Shown in pieces: positions 1-8,213 of a stretch of DNA of 64,000 bases. The first letter of the stretch is position 1, and every line of letters begins with the position of its first letter. The position numbers and the translations under genes were made by a program. Below the pieces are notes generated by a model. The model was not told the origin of the DNA, ran no database searches, and saw only the letters and a list, made by a program, of their open reading frames with translations. This DNA is from Micromonospora andamanensis. GTDB lineage: Bacteria > Actinomycetota > Actinomycetes > Mycobacteriales > Micromonosporaceae. The DNA is taken from NCBI RefSeq assembly GCF_016863495.1, contig NZ_BOOZ01000003.1, positions 1 through 64,000 on the forward strand, read 5' to 3'.

Positions 1-38
1 TACCCGAGCCCGCATCGGCGCCTCGTCGGTGTGGCGGT

Positions 39-2156
39 TCACGGCTGATCACCCCTCGGTGTGGACGGGCGCCGCTGCGGCGCGGACGGTCGAACCCGCC
101 GATCCGGCGGCGGGGACGGAGGCCGTCCAGCGCGCACGGCGGACGGGTCCACCGGAGTCGCGCTGGTGGGTGCGGACGGCCACGCCAGACGAGGCGGGGA
201 CGGACGGGGTGGGGACGGTGCCGCCGACCGGCGATCGTCCGGGGACGGCTGGACGGACGGGGACTGCGCATGGGGACGGGGCGTGCCGGTCGCCGTCGCT
301 CGCCGGGCGGCGGTGCTCGCCGCTGGTGGGGTTCGCGCGGGTGTGCCGCTGGCGGGTTGTGGGGTCGGGGTGACACGCCGCGCCGCTGTGGGCCGGGTAG
401 CGGGCGTGGAGCCTCGTGGGGTGCCTCCCGGCGGCACCGACCCGGACCCTCGACGTCCGGTCCGAGTGCCGGTTGTGGGGGTGGCCTGGGCTGCGGAGAA
501 CACCGGTGTGACCGGGGCAGGTGGCCGGCGCGGCGCGCTCTGCGGCGCGGATGCGGTCGAGAACACCACCGCCGGTGCCGCACCGCTGCGCGCTGGTCTC
601 GGTGTCGTCGTCCCGGTGTGGCTGAAGGCGACCCGGGCCGGTGGCGCGGCCGGGACTGGCGGGCTCGACTGGGACGGGGACGGGTGGGAGAACTGCACGG
701 CCGGGACACCTGCGGACGGCGGGGACGGTGCCGTGGACGAGGCGGCCGGGTGGCTGAAGGTGGGCGCGGCGTTCGTCCCGGACGGCGCGGGCATCGGCGT
801 GTGGACGGCCGGTGCGTGGCTGAACGCGGCCGGTCCCGGCGGGGACGGCGGGACCGGAGTCGGCCCCGGACGAGGCAGACGGGACGGGCGGGGCGGACGG
901 GGGCCACCCGGCAGCGGACGGGGGCCGGACGGACGCGGTGCCGTCCGGGCGGCGGTCCGGGCGGTGCTCGCGCCGCCCAGGATGCCGGCCGCCGCGCCAA
1001 TCGTTTTGATCATCAGGAAGGCGTGGACGAGTTGCCCGATCAGTCCCCGGCCGTTGCGCTGCCCGAGCGGGCCGAGGACGAACTGCCGCATCCAGCCCGG
1101 CAGTTTGATCAGCAGCCACAGCATCGTCAGGCACACCACGACGCCGAGGAGCCCGTGCCCAGTCGCCGGCACACCCATCACAGTCGGGCCGGCAGGGGTG
1201 AGGAACACCTTGATACTGGCCATCACGACGATGGCCTGGGCGATCTGCAAGCCAAGGCAGGCCAGGAAGCAGCGCCACCACAGGTGAGCCACACCCTCCG
1301 TGAGTGGACTGGCGTGGCAGATCAACGCCGCCGGGGCAACCCCGAGGAGGATGATCAGGGCGGCGAGCCGGAGCACGAAGGTGAACTCCAGGACGAGGCA
1401 CATCACGATCACCACGATGACCAGCAACGCCAGCAAGAACCCCTGGCCTTGCAGGGCGTTGTCCACGACCTGCCGGATCGCCGTCGCCGCACTCGGGCCG
1501 TCGATCGTGTTACCAGCGATGGCCACGGTCAGCGCGTTGGTCAGCTCGATCGCCTTCTGCCCGAGGATCAAGCTGCAATTGGCCAGGACCACGCCGACGG
1601 CGATGCGGGGTAGCACCTGCTTGAGGCCGTACTGCGTTTGCAACGTTTCCCGAGCGGTGACCAGGAACCCTCCGGCCACGATGAACAGCACGATGATGCC
1701 GTTGGCAACGATCAGACTGGTGGTCCAGATCGCCTTCACGTGCTCGTTCACGGTGAGATCAGGGGTCGACAGCCACGATGCGCCGAGGGCTTCCATCACC
1801 GGCTGGAGGGCCTGCTCAGCAGCCCACACGACCAGGTCCACGACGGCCTTGCGGATCTGCCCGCCGACGTCGTACCAAGCCGGATCGTCATCAACTCCCT
1901 GAGACGGCGGGCCGGGAGTCGGGGCCGGGCCGGGAGCGGGTGCCGGCGTCGACGGTGACGGCTCGGCTCCCGGCGGGCGGACGCCCGGGTCGGGCACACC
2001 CGGCGTCGGTGTGCTGGGAGGACCAGGGGCCGGGCTCGGCTGCGCGAGCGCCGGCCCAGCGAACACGAGAACCAGGCCGGCGAGAAGCATGACGCCGAGC
2101 CACAGCAGCACCACCCGCCGGACAACACGGTGAGGTCGGATCGAGAGAGCGCCCAT
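39..2156 (-). CDS. VirB6/TrbL-like conjugal transfer membrane protein
   Basis: A 705-residue protein likely to form the inner-membrane channel part of a conjugation type IV secretion system. It has an N-terminal hydrophobic segment (about residues 14-38), then a Pro-rich periplasmic linker (about 40-85). Six or more membrane segments follow between about 142 and 360, including a long VIVVIVMCLVLEFTFVLRL stretch. A 300-residue Pro/Ala/Ser-rich tail contains repeated FSH-type motifs. The start at 2156 is preferred because its ATG overlaps the stop of the upstream pilin-like gene (TGATG), indicating coupling; an in-frame GTG at 2168 is the alternative. The family call rests on topology and the neighbour, not on a diagnostic motif. 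Confidence 0.65.
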   Translation of the reverse strand: MGALSIRPHRVVRRVVLLWLGVMLLAGLVLVFAGPALAQPSPAPGPPSTPTPGVPDPGVRPPGAEPSPSTPAPAPGPAPTPGPPSQGVDDDPAWYDVGGQIRKAVVDLVVWAAEQALQPVMEALGASWLSTPDLTVNEHVKAIWTTSLIVANGIIVLFIVAGGFLVTARETLQTQYGLKQVLPRIAVGVVLANCSLILGQKAIELTNALTVAIAGNTIDGPSAATAIRQVVDNALQGQGFLLALLVIVVIVMCLVLEFTFVLRLAALIILLGVAPAALICHASPLTEGVAHLWWRCFLACLGLQIAQAIVVMASIKVFLTPAGPTVMGVPATGHGLLGVVVCLTMLWLLIKLPGWMRQFVLGPLGQRNGRGLIGQLVHAFLMIKTIGAAAGILGGASTARTAARTAPRPSGPRPLPGGPRPPRPSRLPRPGPTPVPPSPPGPAAFSHAPAVHTPMPAPSGTNAAPTFSHPAASSTAPSPPSAGVPAVQFSHPSPSQSSPPVPAAPPARVAFSHTGTTTPRPARSGAAPAVVFSTASAPQSAPRRPPAPVTPVFSAAQATPTTGTRTGRRGSGSVPPGGTPRGSTPATRPTAARRVTPTPQPASGTPARTPPAASTAARRATATGTPRPHAQSPSVQPSPDDRRSAAPSPPRPSPPRLAWPSAPTSATPVDPSAVRAGRPPSPPPDRRVRPSAPQRRPSTPRGDQP

Positions 2157-2602
2157 CACGCCACCCACGCGCCGACGATGGTCACGAACAGCGGCGCAAG
2201 CAGCGCGAGGCCGTAACCGATGGCGGCGGACCGCAACGCGAGCTTGGCCTTCTCGACCTCGCCGGGATCACCGTTCGCGGCCAGGTAGCGCAGGCCACCG
2301 ACGGTCAGGAACAGCGTGGCGACCGCGACGAGAATGCCGACGAGCCAGGCACGGATGTTGTTGGCAACCTGTTGGATCGACTCGGCGGCCAGCACCACCG
2401 AGGCGGGCTCGGCCGCGTAGGCGGCGACGGGCACAGCGGCGAGGGCCACCAACACGGCGGCGGCACCGAGCACCACCAGCCCGAGACGGACCGTTCGAAG
2501 AACGTATCGACGCAGGCGAGGAACGATCAGCCGTCCCCGCCTGCCCGCCCCGAGGCGGCGGGACGCCGCCACCTCGGGACGCGGGACAGGACGATGGTTC
2601 AT
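2156..2602 (-). CDS. VirB2/TrbC-like pilin-type small membrane protein
   Basis: About 148 residues. A basic N-terminus is followed by a hydrophobic segment ending in an AYA signal-peptidase-like site, then two hydrophobic helices separated by a short charged loop (NGDPGEVEKAKLALRS). This is the topology of VirB2/TrbC pilins, which build the conjugation channel or surface fibre. The ATG at 2602 has a strong Shine-Dalgarno (TTGGAGGTG) eight bases upstream, so longer versions starting near 2788 are unlikely. It is coupled to the downstream VirB6-like gene by TGATG. A leader of about 230 bases separates it from the promoter-like repeat at 2830-2865. Confidence 0.65.
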   Translation of the reverse strand: MNHRPVPRPEVAASRRLGAGRRGRLIVPRLRRYVLRTVRLGLVVLGAAAVLVALAAVPVAAYAAEPASVVLAAESIQQVANNIRAWLVGILVAVATLFLTVGGLRYLAANGDPGEVEKAKLALRSAAIGYGLALLAPLFVTIVGAWVA

Positions 2603-2829
2603 GGGATCGGGCACCTCCAAGGACGCACGCCGAGGCAGCCCCAGGCAGGGGCGCGGGGTGTGCGAATGGGCTTGGCGAAGGCGGGACCGGGCGATGCGAG
2701 GTGACCTGCGGGTGCCGACCGGCGCGGCCGTCCTCCTCACCAGACGTGGCGACGGGGCGGGAGCCGTGCGGGGTGTCAGCGCCGTCAACGGGTCCGGTCG
2801 AAAACAAGGTCACCTGCGGAAAAGTCCCG

Positions 2830-2865
2830 CACTAGGGGATTACAAATCCGAGCCTCGGATTGGAA
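2830..2865 (-). promoter_or_regulatory. Leftward promoter/operator, copy A of an inverted pair
   Basis: Read leftward it contains TGTAAT (complement of 2839-2844), a five-of-six match to a -10 hexamer. Immediately upstream is a perfect 17-bp palindrome AATCCGAGCCTCGGATT (2845-2861) where the -35/-10 spacer should be. The whole 36-bp block is repeated in opposite orientation at 4277-4312. It probably drives the leftward transfer operon under repression by an element-encoded protein; the repressor is not identified. Confidence 0.55.
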
Positions 2866-2874
2866 AACCGCAGC

Positions 2875-3699
2875 TCAGTCGCGCCGCTTCCAGGCGGCGG
2901 GACCGTCGAGGACCACCGTCGCGGTGGCCTCGTTGACCACGTCGGCGTACGGGTCGGACAGGGCGCCGGACTCGATCGCGGCCCGCAGCCGGGCGACAGC
3001 GGCGGTGCGCCGCTTGTAGAGGTTCCAGCGGGGCTGGCCGGTACGTTCGGCGTAGACGGTGAGGCTGACCTCTTCCAGGTAGGTCGCGCCGATCAGCTCG
3101 GCCTCCTGCGCGGTGATGACCTCGGCGGTGACCGCGCGGGCGAGGACGAGATCCGGGTGGCCGAACGGGGCCGGCGGCACCACCGAACTTGGGGCGTGGT
3201 TCGGCGCTCCGGACGAGGCGGGCTCCAGGTCCCGCAGCTCGGTGCGGGCCTTGGAGAACGCGGCGGACAGCAGGTTTCCGACCACGCCCGGCTTGGCTAC
3301 ATCGACCGTGGCGAGAGCGCGTAGGAAGTGCTCAACGATGGCGGCCTGCACGTCGCCGGTGAACAGCTTGGCCAGCAGGTACGCCTTGAACCGTAGGCCC
3401 GGCAGCGCGACGCCGACCGCACCGGCACGCCACGCCGGGTCTCCGGTACGAGCACGGCCGACCAGCAGCCGCCATGCCGCGTCCCGGGCGGCGTAGCCGC
3501 AGGACGGATGCATCAGAATCGCCGACAACTCCGGCAGAGCAATGGCCCGGCGAGGCAGGCCGTGACCGAGGCTGCGGCCGTCCACCGACAGCGGGCTCGG
3601 TCCCTGCCCCATCAGCCGGAACCGGTACTCGATGTCGTTGAGCAACGTCTCGCCACGCGGTCCGACAGCCGGGCCGGTGGTAGGGGTACGACGGTCCAT
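2875..3699 (-). CDS. Sigma-factor-like HTH regulatory protein
   Basis: About 274 residues. The C-terminal third (LIGATYLEEVSLTVYAERTG then KRRTAAVARLRAAI) resembles a sigma-70 region 4 helix-turn-helix: a recognition-type helix followed by a basic KRR helix. The middle (AARDAAWRLLVGRAR) resembles helical sigma-like proteins of actinobacterial mobile elements. No clear region 2 is seen, so it may act as a DNA-binding regulator rather than a true sigma factor. The ATG at 3699 has GGGAG eight bases upstream and is preferred to the longer start at 3885, whose extra N-terminus overlaps the repeat array. It lies between two inverted promoter copies and beside the GATCTTGTTCAA array. Confidence 0.5.
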   Translation of the reverse strand: MDRRTPTTGPAVGPRGETLLNDIEYRFRLMGQGPSPLSVDGRSLGHGLPRRAIALPELSAILMHPSCGYAARDAAWRLLVGRARTGDPAWRAGAVGVALPGLRFKAYLLAKLFTGDVQAAIVEHFLRALATVDVAKPGVVGNLLSAAFSKARTELRDLEPASSGAPNHAPSSVVPPAPFGHPDLVLARAVTAEVITAQEAELIGATYLEEVSLTVYAERTGQPRWNLYKRRTAAVARLRAAIESGALSDPYADVVNEATATVVLDGPAAWKRRD

Positions 3700-3778
3700 G
3701 GTGGTGCTCCCTCGTGATGACCGTGTGCCGTCCGGCGGGAATGCCGGTCGGCGCTGTGCCACCACGCCACCAGGGCCT

Positions 3779-4231
3779 TTGAACAGATCATGAACACCCG
3801 TGATCTTGTTCAAGCGGGCTCGACACGTGTTCAACCCGGCTGTCACCGATGCCGTCGATGCGTCTCGGCGGGAGTCCGCCGGCACCCTGAGTCGAAGTGT
3901 TCAATCCGTGGTCAGGCTGTTCAAAGCCCTCCGCGCCGGCCGTAGCCGCTTCGAGGTGGCCGGCTTGAACACACCTACAACAGATCCGCCTATACGGATC
4001 GAGTCGGAGGGGCCTTGACGGCCACGGAAACACCTGGGGCGATCTTGTTCAAGGCCCCGAGGCGGTGAGCCCGGTCGTGTGCAAGCAGGCGAGGATCTTG
4101 TTCAACCCGGTTGACGATCTTGTTCAACCGGTCACGGCTTCGTCGCGCTCGCCTGCCGATCAGGTGACGCCAGTGGAGAGCGTCTCGATGGCCCTGACCT
4201 GGCTGTTCAACCCGTCGATGATCTTGTTCAA
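3779..4231. repeat. Array of GATCTTGTTCAA direct repeats (iteron-like)
   Basis: Five exact 12-bp copies of GATCTTGTTCAA, all in the same orientation, start at 3802, 4041, 4094, 4116 and 4220. Four more copies of the TGTTCAA core lie in that orientation (3828, 3898, 3918, 4204). Two are inverted (3779 and 3965). Spacing is irregular except the 22-bp step between 4094 and 4116. The stretch has no convincing gene. It could be a replication origin, a partition site or a binding array for the adjacent HTH protein; sequence alone does not choose. Confidence 0.8.
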
Positions 4232-4276
4232 CCGCTCCGCGTCGGGCAGAGTGCCGAGGCCGGCGCGCGACGGGGC

Positions 4277-4312
4277 TTCCAATCCGGGGTCTGGATTTGT
4301 AATCCCTTAGTG
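4277..4312 (+). promoter_or_regulatory. Rightward promoter/operator, copy B of the inverted pair
   Basis: This is a near-identical copy of 2830-2865 in the opposite orientation. TGTAAT (4298-4303) is preceded by an imperfect 17-bp palindrome (4281-4297). Transcription would begin near 4310, only about ten bases before the TTG at 4320. It probably drives the methyltransferase-xis-int operon and shares a regulator with the transfer operon. Confidence 0.55.
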
Positions 4313-4319
4313 TCAGCGC

Positions 4320-5069
4320 TTGTCGGCGGACGTGGCCCACACGCCCATGCCGAAGCCCCGCTCCACCGCCCCCGGTGACCGGCCTCAGCCGGCGCCGGTC
4401 GGGCTGCTCCTGCCCCGCACCCGCGTCCCGCGCACGTCCCGTCCAGGTGTGCCGGACTGGCACGGGCTATCCCCGAGCCATCTCGCCTACCTCATCCGCC
4501 GCTACACCCACGTCGGGGACGTGGTGCTCGACCTCGACGCGCACCCCGCCGCCATCGCGGCGACCGCCTACCTGGACCGCGTACCGGCCCGGCTGTTCAC
4601 CGGTCGTCGCGGCCTGCACGTGCGGCTCCTCACGTCGGCCCCCGAACGCCGGACGCGCCACACCACGCGACGCCCCGGCCCACGTGTCGACCTGATCTTG
4701 GCGACCCTGCCGCAGGGCGCACAGGGCCTTCCCCGAGACAGCATCGCCACAGCAATGAGCACCTGGCGGCCTCTGCTCCGCCCCGGCGGTTTCCTGCTGG
4801 TCGAACTCACCGCCTCGCCGCCTCAGGCGGGCGAGGTCAGCCACCGCGCCATGGTCATCGCCGCCGCCCGCGCCGCCGGATTCTTCTACCACCAGCACAT
4901 CCCCGCAGTCCTCGTCCCGCTGCCCGAGCACGAGCCGCGCACCGCCCCGGAACACCCCGACGAGGCCGACGACGGGCGGCGTCTGCTCGCCGGCCGTCAC
5001 CTTTCGACGTTCCGGGATCTGGTCGTACTCGGGACCACCGCCACCGGTGAGGAGAACGCCCGTGCCTGA
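4320..5069 (+). CDS. Degenerate SAM-methyltransferase-like protein (probable pseudoenzyme)
   Basis: A 249-residue protein aligned by eye with the next gene. HVGDVVLDLDAHPAAI corresponds to NPGDVVLDPMAGIGTT (SAM-binding motif I), and VDLILATLPQG corresponds to the catalytic TSPPYG motif. The glycine-rich loop and the SPPY catalytic motif are both lost, so it probably does not methylate DNA. It may be a partner or specificity subunit of the active enzyme with which it is co-translated (8-base overlap). The start is uncertain: TTG 4320, GTG 4332 and ATG 4347 are in frame. Confidence 0.6.
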   Translation: MSADVAHTPMPKPRSTAPGDRPQPAPVGLLLPRTRVPRTSRPGVPDWHGLSPSHLAYLIRRYTHVGDVVLDLDAHPAAIAATAYLDRVPARLFTGRRGLHVRLLTSAPERRTRHTTRRPGPRVDLILATLPQGAQGLPRDSIATAMSTWRPLLRPGGFLLVELTASPPQAGEVSHRAMVIAAARAAGFFYHQHIPAVLVPLPEHEPRTAPEHPDEADDGRRLLAGRHLSTFRDLVVLGTTATGEENARA

Positions 5070-6309
5070 GCCCCGTCTGCCATTCCACCCCGGCGACCCC
5101 CGCGACTCCGCATCGCCGTACCCCAGCGTGTCCGACCTGGCGGCACTGCTCGCCGAGGGCTACCTCGGCTCGGTCTGGCTCACCGGCCAACACCCATCCC
5201 GTGACCTGCGGCGCGGCCGATACACCCCGCAGTCGTTGACCCATCCCGGCAAGATGCTGCCGACCATCCCTCGGTATGCGATCCGCACCTACACCAACCC
5301 CGGTGACGTGGTGCTCGACCCGATGGCCGGCATCGGCACCACCGTCATCGAGGCCATGCACCTCGGCCGTGATGGGGTCGGCGTCGAGTACGAAGCGGAA
5401 TGGGTGGCCAAGGCAGCCGACAACATCCGCCACGCCGTCCAGGCCGGGGCGCCGGGCCGGGGCGATATCTACCACGGCGACTCGACCGCGCTGCCGTCCC
5501 TGCTGCCGGCGAATCTGCACGGGCAGGTCTCGCTGGTGATCACCTCGCCGCCGTACGGGCCGTCCACCCACGGCCACGTCCGTACCCCCGGCCCGAGGCG
5601 TGGCAAGGTCCGCAAGATCAACCACAAGTACGGCGGCACGGACAACCTCGCCTACCGCAGCCACAGCCAGCTCGCTGACGGGTTCACCGCAATCCTCGCT
5701 GGCTGCCGCCAACTCCTGCGGCCCGGCGGACACGTCGTCGTTACCGCCCGGCCCTACCGCCGCCACGGCGAACTCATCGACATCCCCGGCATGGTCGTCG
5801 CGGCCGGCATCAACGCCGGCCTCGAACTAGTCGAGGAGTGCATCGCCCTCATCTGCGGCGTCCGCGACGGCGCAATCATCCCGCGCGCCTCGTTCTTCCA
5901 GCAGAAGAACACCCGCGACGCCATCGCCACCGGCGACCCGCAATGGCTCGTCCAGCACGAAGACGTGGTGGTCCTCCGCGCCCCACTGCCGCAGGACAAC
6001 CGGCACGACTCGGCAACAAGCGGATACGCCCCGGCCACTACGCAAACCGGCCACAGGCTTGATGTCTTCACCCCCGCCAACGTGGATCGACGTCCACACG
6101 CGCACACCGTTAACGCCAGCCCCGACGGCCGTGCCACCGGCACCCGGTCCCAGCCGGGCCGGGACGTTGAAAGGACACCTGATCCGTGCCCGCCCTCATT
6201 ACCCCCCATCCGGGGGGACGTACGATCCGACACCGCCGCCCGGCGGCCCACCGCCCCCACCAAACCCCACCCGCAGGACGGTTCGCCCGCCACAGCAGGC
6301 CGGCGATGA
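5062..6309 (+). CDS. DNA methyltransferase (TRM11/N4-N6 amino-methylase type)
   Basis: About 415 residues. It carries SAM-binding motif I (DPMAGIGTT, about residue 90), an acidic loop (GVEYEAEWV), and the catalytic TSPPYGP motif at about 165, in the order motif I then IV. These define an amino-group methyltransferase acting on adenine N6 or cytosine N4. The GTG at 5062 has a GAGGAG Shine-Dalgarno eight bases upstream and overlaps the preceding stop, so it is preferred to GTG 5047. The C-terminal 100 residues are low-complexity and Pro-rich. No restriction endonuclease is adjacent, so it looks like an orphan methylase, perhaps for anti-restriction or regulation of the element. Its stop overlaps the excisionase start. 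Confidence 0.8.
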   Translation: MPEPRLPFHPGDPRDSASPYPSVSDLAALLAEGYLGSVWLTGQHPSRDLRRGRYTPQSLTHPGKMLPTIPRYAIRTYTNPGDVVLDPMAGIGTTVIEAMHLGRDGVGVEYEAEWVAKAADNIRHAVQAGAPGRGDIYHGDSTALPSLLPANLHGQVSLVITSPPYGPSTHGHVRTPGPRRGKVRKINHKYGGTDNLAYRSHSQLADGFTAILAGCRQLLRPGGHVVVTARPYRRHGELIDIPGMVVAAGINAGLELVEECIALICGVRDGAIIPRASFFQQKNTRDAIATGDPQWLVQHEDVVVLRAPLPQDNRHDSATSGYAPATTQTGHRLDVFTPANVDRRPHAHTVNASPDGRATGTRSQPGRDVERTPDPCPPSLPPIRGDVRSDTAARRPTAPTKPHPQDGSPATAGRR

Positions 6310-6515
6310 GCGCCCCGCCCGCCGCCGAATGGCGGCCCGACCCGCTCTTGACCATCGATGACGTTGCGCTCTGGTTGGGCAAACCGAAGAACACCCTCTA
6401 CGCCTGGCACAGCCGAGGCAAAGGACCACGCGCCATCCGCGTCGGCAACACCCTGCGCTACCGGCGCAGCGAGGTCGAACGCTGGCTCGACGCCCACACC
6501 GACCCGGAGCGCTGA
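6306..6515 (+). CDS. Excisionase-like HTH protein (MerR/HTH_17 type)
   Basis: 69 residues with a single winged-helix DNA-binding domain: LLTIDDVALWLGKPKNTLYAW, then GKGPRAIRVGNTLRYRRSEVERWL. This is the standard pattern of helix-turn-helix excisionases of actinobacterial elements, which bend attachment-site DNA and bias the integrase towards excision. Its ATG overlaps the methyltransferase stop (ATGA), and three bases separate its stop from the integrase start, so the three genes form one operon. Confidence 0.85.
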   Translation: MSAPPAAEWRPDPLLTIDDVALWLGKPKNTLYAWHSRGKGPRAIRVGNTLRYRRSEVERWLDAHTDPER

Positions 6516-6518
6516 GCC

Positions 6519-7724
6519 ATGGCCCGACCCCCACTCCCAGTCGGCACCTGGGGCACCATCCGAACCGAGAAGCTCGGCCCCAACCGGTACTGCGCCCGAG
6601 CCCGATTCCGTGACTACGACGGCAAGACCCGCGACGTCGAAGCCGCCGGCACCACCGGCCCTGCCGCCATCCGAGCACTGAAGGTCGCACTTCGTGACCG
6701 CGCTGCACCGAACGACGACGAGATCACCCGCGAGACCCACGTCAGCAGACTCGCCGAACTCTGGGTCGAAGAGATCATCGCTGAGGAACGGCTCGCGCTA
6801 CAGACCATTCAGCGGTACCAGACCAGCCTGCGCACACGGATCGTGCCAGCTCTCGGCAGCCTACGGATCCGCGAGGCCAGCGTCGGGCGGCTCGACAAGT
6901 TCCTACGGGATATCGCCAAGGAACACCCGTCGGCGGCCAAAGGCGCGAAAGTTGTCCTCGGCCAGATGTTTGCCCTGGCGGTACGCCGGGGTGCGCTGAC
7001 GGCCAACCCGGTGCGCGAGACGGGGCGACTACGCAAGCCGCGCCGTAAGGTCGTCGCCCTTAAGGATGAGCACCTTCAGACCGTCCGTTCGGCGATCCGC
7101 GCCTGGCAGCAACCGATTCCCGGCAAGCCCGGTCCCCGGCACTCCGGAGACCTGGCCGACATCGTCGACCTGATGCTCGCCACCGGCGCCCGCATCGGTG
7201 AAATCCTCGCTCTGCGATGGGAAGACCTGGACCTCGCCGCGGAACACCCGACCTTGACTATCTGCGGCACGATCGTCTACCTCAAAGGCAAGGGCTTCTT
7301 CCGCCAGGAGTGGACGAAGTCCGACGCCGGGTTCCGAACAGTGGTCCTGCCTCGGTTCGCGGTAGGGATGCTGATGGCCCGCAAGCTCAACGCCGCCGAC
7401 AACCCCCACGATGCGATCTTCGCCTCCCGGCGTGGCACGTGGCTGTCTCCGCAGAACGTACGCCGCCAGTGGCGACAAGCCCGCGCCGACACCGGCCTCG
7501 AATGGGTCACCCCGCACACGTTCCGCAAGACCGTGGCCACGCTCATCGACAAGGAGGCCGACGCCAAGAGCGCCGCCGCCCAACTCGGGCACGCCAACGA
7601 GGACGTCACCAACATGTACTACATCGCCAAGCCCGTCCTCGCACCGGACGTCTCCAACATCCTCGAACGGTTCAGCGCCGATCGGGCAGCAACTGACCCC
7701 GACCCGCCGCGACCGGCTGTCTAA
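6519..7724 (+). CDS. int: Site-specific tyrosine recombinase (integrase of element 1)
   Basis: 401 residues. An N-terminal arm-binding segment is followed by a core-binding SAM-like domain (about 75-165) and a catalytic domain. The catalytic signatures are ATGARIGEIL (first Arg, about residue 224), HTFRK (His-Arg, about 333), LGHANEDVT and the Tyr nucleophile in NMYY (about 368). It lies 168 bases from the attachment-site copy at 7892, as expected for an integrase using the tRNA-Pro 3' end. It is different in sequence and length from the element 2 integrase that sits beside the same site. Confidence 0.93.
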   Translation: MARPPLPVGTWGTIRTEKLGPNRYCARARFRDYDGKTRDVEAAGTTGPAAIRALKVALRDRAAPNDDEITRETHVSRLAELWVEEIIAEERLALQTIQRYQTSLRTRIVPALGSLRIREASVGRLDKFLRDIAKEHPSAAKGAKVVLGQMFALAVRRGALTANPVRETGRLRKPRRKVVALKDEHLQTVRSAIRAWQQPIPGKPGPRHSGDLADIVDLMLATGARIGEILALRWEDLDLAAEHPTLTICGTIVYLKGKGFFRQEWTKSDAGFRTVVLPRFAVGMLMARKLNAADNPHDAIFASRRGTWLSPQNVRRQWRQARADTGLEWVTPHTFRKTVATLIDKEADAKSAAAQLGHANEDVTNMYYIAKPVLAPDVSNILERFSADRAATDPDPPRPAV

Positions 7725-7854
7725 ACGGACCGCATAGGGATGAACCGGCGGTCCCCCGACACGTCCCACGGCCGATGCGACGGAGAATCTGGTTGCCGAC
7801 CGGGTTAGTGGGGGGTTTTCGGGGGACGATTCAAGAGTCCATAGACAAAAATCA

Positions 7855-7888
7855 ACGCCCTGACCAGCGTACTTGCTGGTCAGGGCGT
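7855..7888. terminator. Bidirectional hairpin terminator between int1 and att
   Basis: A perfect 13-bp stem (7855-7867 with 7876-7888) encloses an 8-base loop. It is followed by TTTCC on the plus strand and by a T-rich TGATTTTT on the minus strand. It would stop transcription leaving the integrase gene and any entering from the att side. Confidence 0.75.
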
Positions 7889-7891
7889 TTC

Positions 7892-7942
7892 CTCTGGTCG
7901 GGGTGGCCGGATTCGAACCGACGACCTCTTCGTCCCGAACGA
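7892..7942 (-). repeat. Attachment site copy (tRNA-Pro 3' half)
   Basis: 51 bp identical to 25619-25669. It covers tRNA-Pro from the anticodon loop to CCA plus three flanking bases. It marks the junction between elements 1 and 2: the right end of element 1 and the left end of element 2. The 5' half of the tRNA is absent here, so this is not a functional tRNA gene. Confidence 0.93.
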
Positions 7943-8213
7943 CGTCCGGTCGCTCGATGAGCCTCGGGCTCCCGCAGTACGTGCACGTCAAGCCGTTGGT
8001 TTGCATCGGTCCTGACGCGACGCAGACTCCACTTCTTTCTAGATCATCTCCCAAGCCTCTCCCCGCATCCTAAGAAATCTTGCAAGCTGGAGCGTCACGT
8101 CGGATGCCATGGCCAGCCACTCTGCACGCGGCTGTGGCGCTGTACCTGTCTACGCGGCGCTCGTGGCGGCGCGGCAGAGGTACCCAGTCGACGGGGGACG
8201 TCATCATGAGCAA

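Larger units (their letters stand above)
1..7942. mobile_element. Element 1: integrative conjugative element (partial, left end outside window)
   Basis: Genes for a VirB6/TrbL-like and a VirB2-like protein, a regulatory core, two methyltransferase-like proteins, an excisionase and a tyrosine integrase end beside a 51-bp copy of the tRNA-Pro 3' half (7892-7942). An integrase next to a tRNA 3'-end duplication is the usual right border of an integrative element. The left attachment site is not in the window. It uses type IV secretion-like genes, unlike element 2, so the two are not duplicates. Confidence 0.8.

Noticed and set aside
1..38. Left attachment site of element 1 or further transfer gene
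   Set aside because: No match to the 51-bp att sequence and no ORF that can be judged in 38 bases.
7892..7942. Second tRNA-Pro gene
   Set aside because: Only the 3' half is present; the acceptor 5' strand, D arm and half of the anticodon arm are missing.
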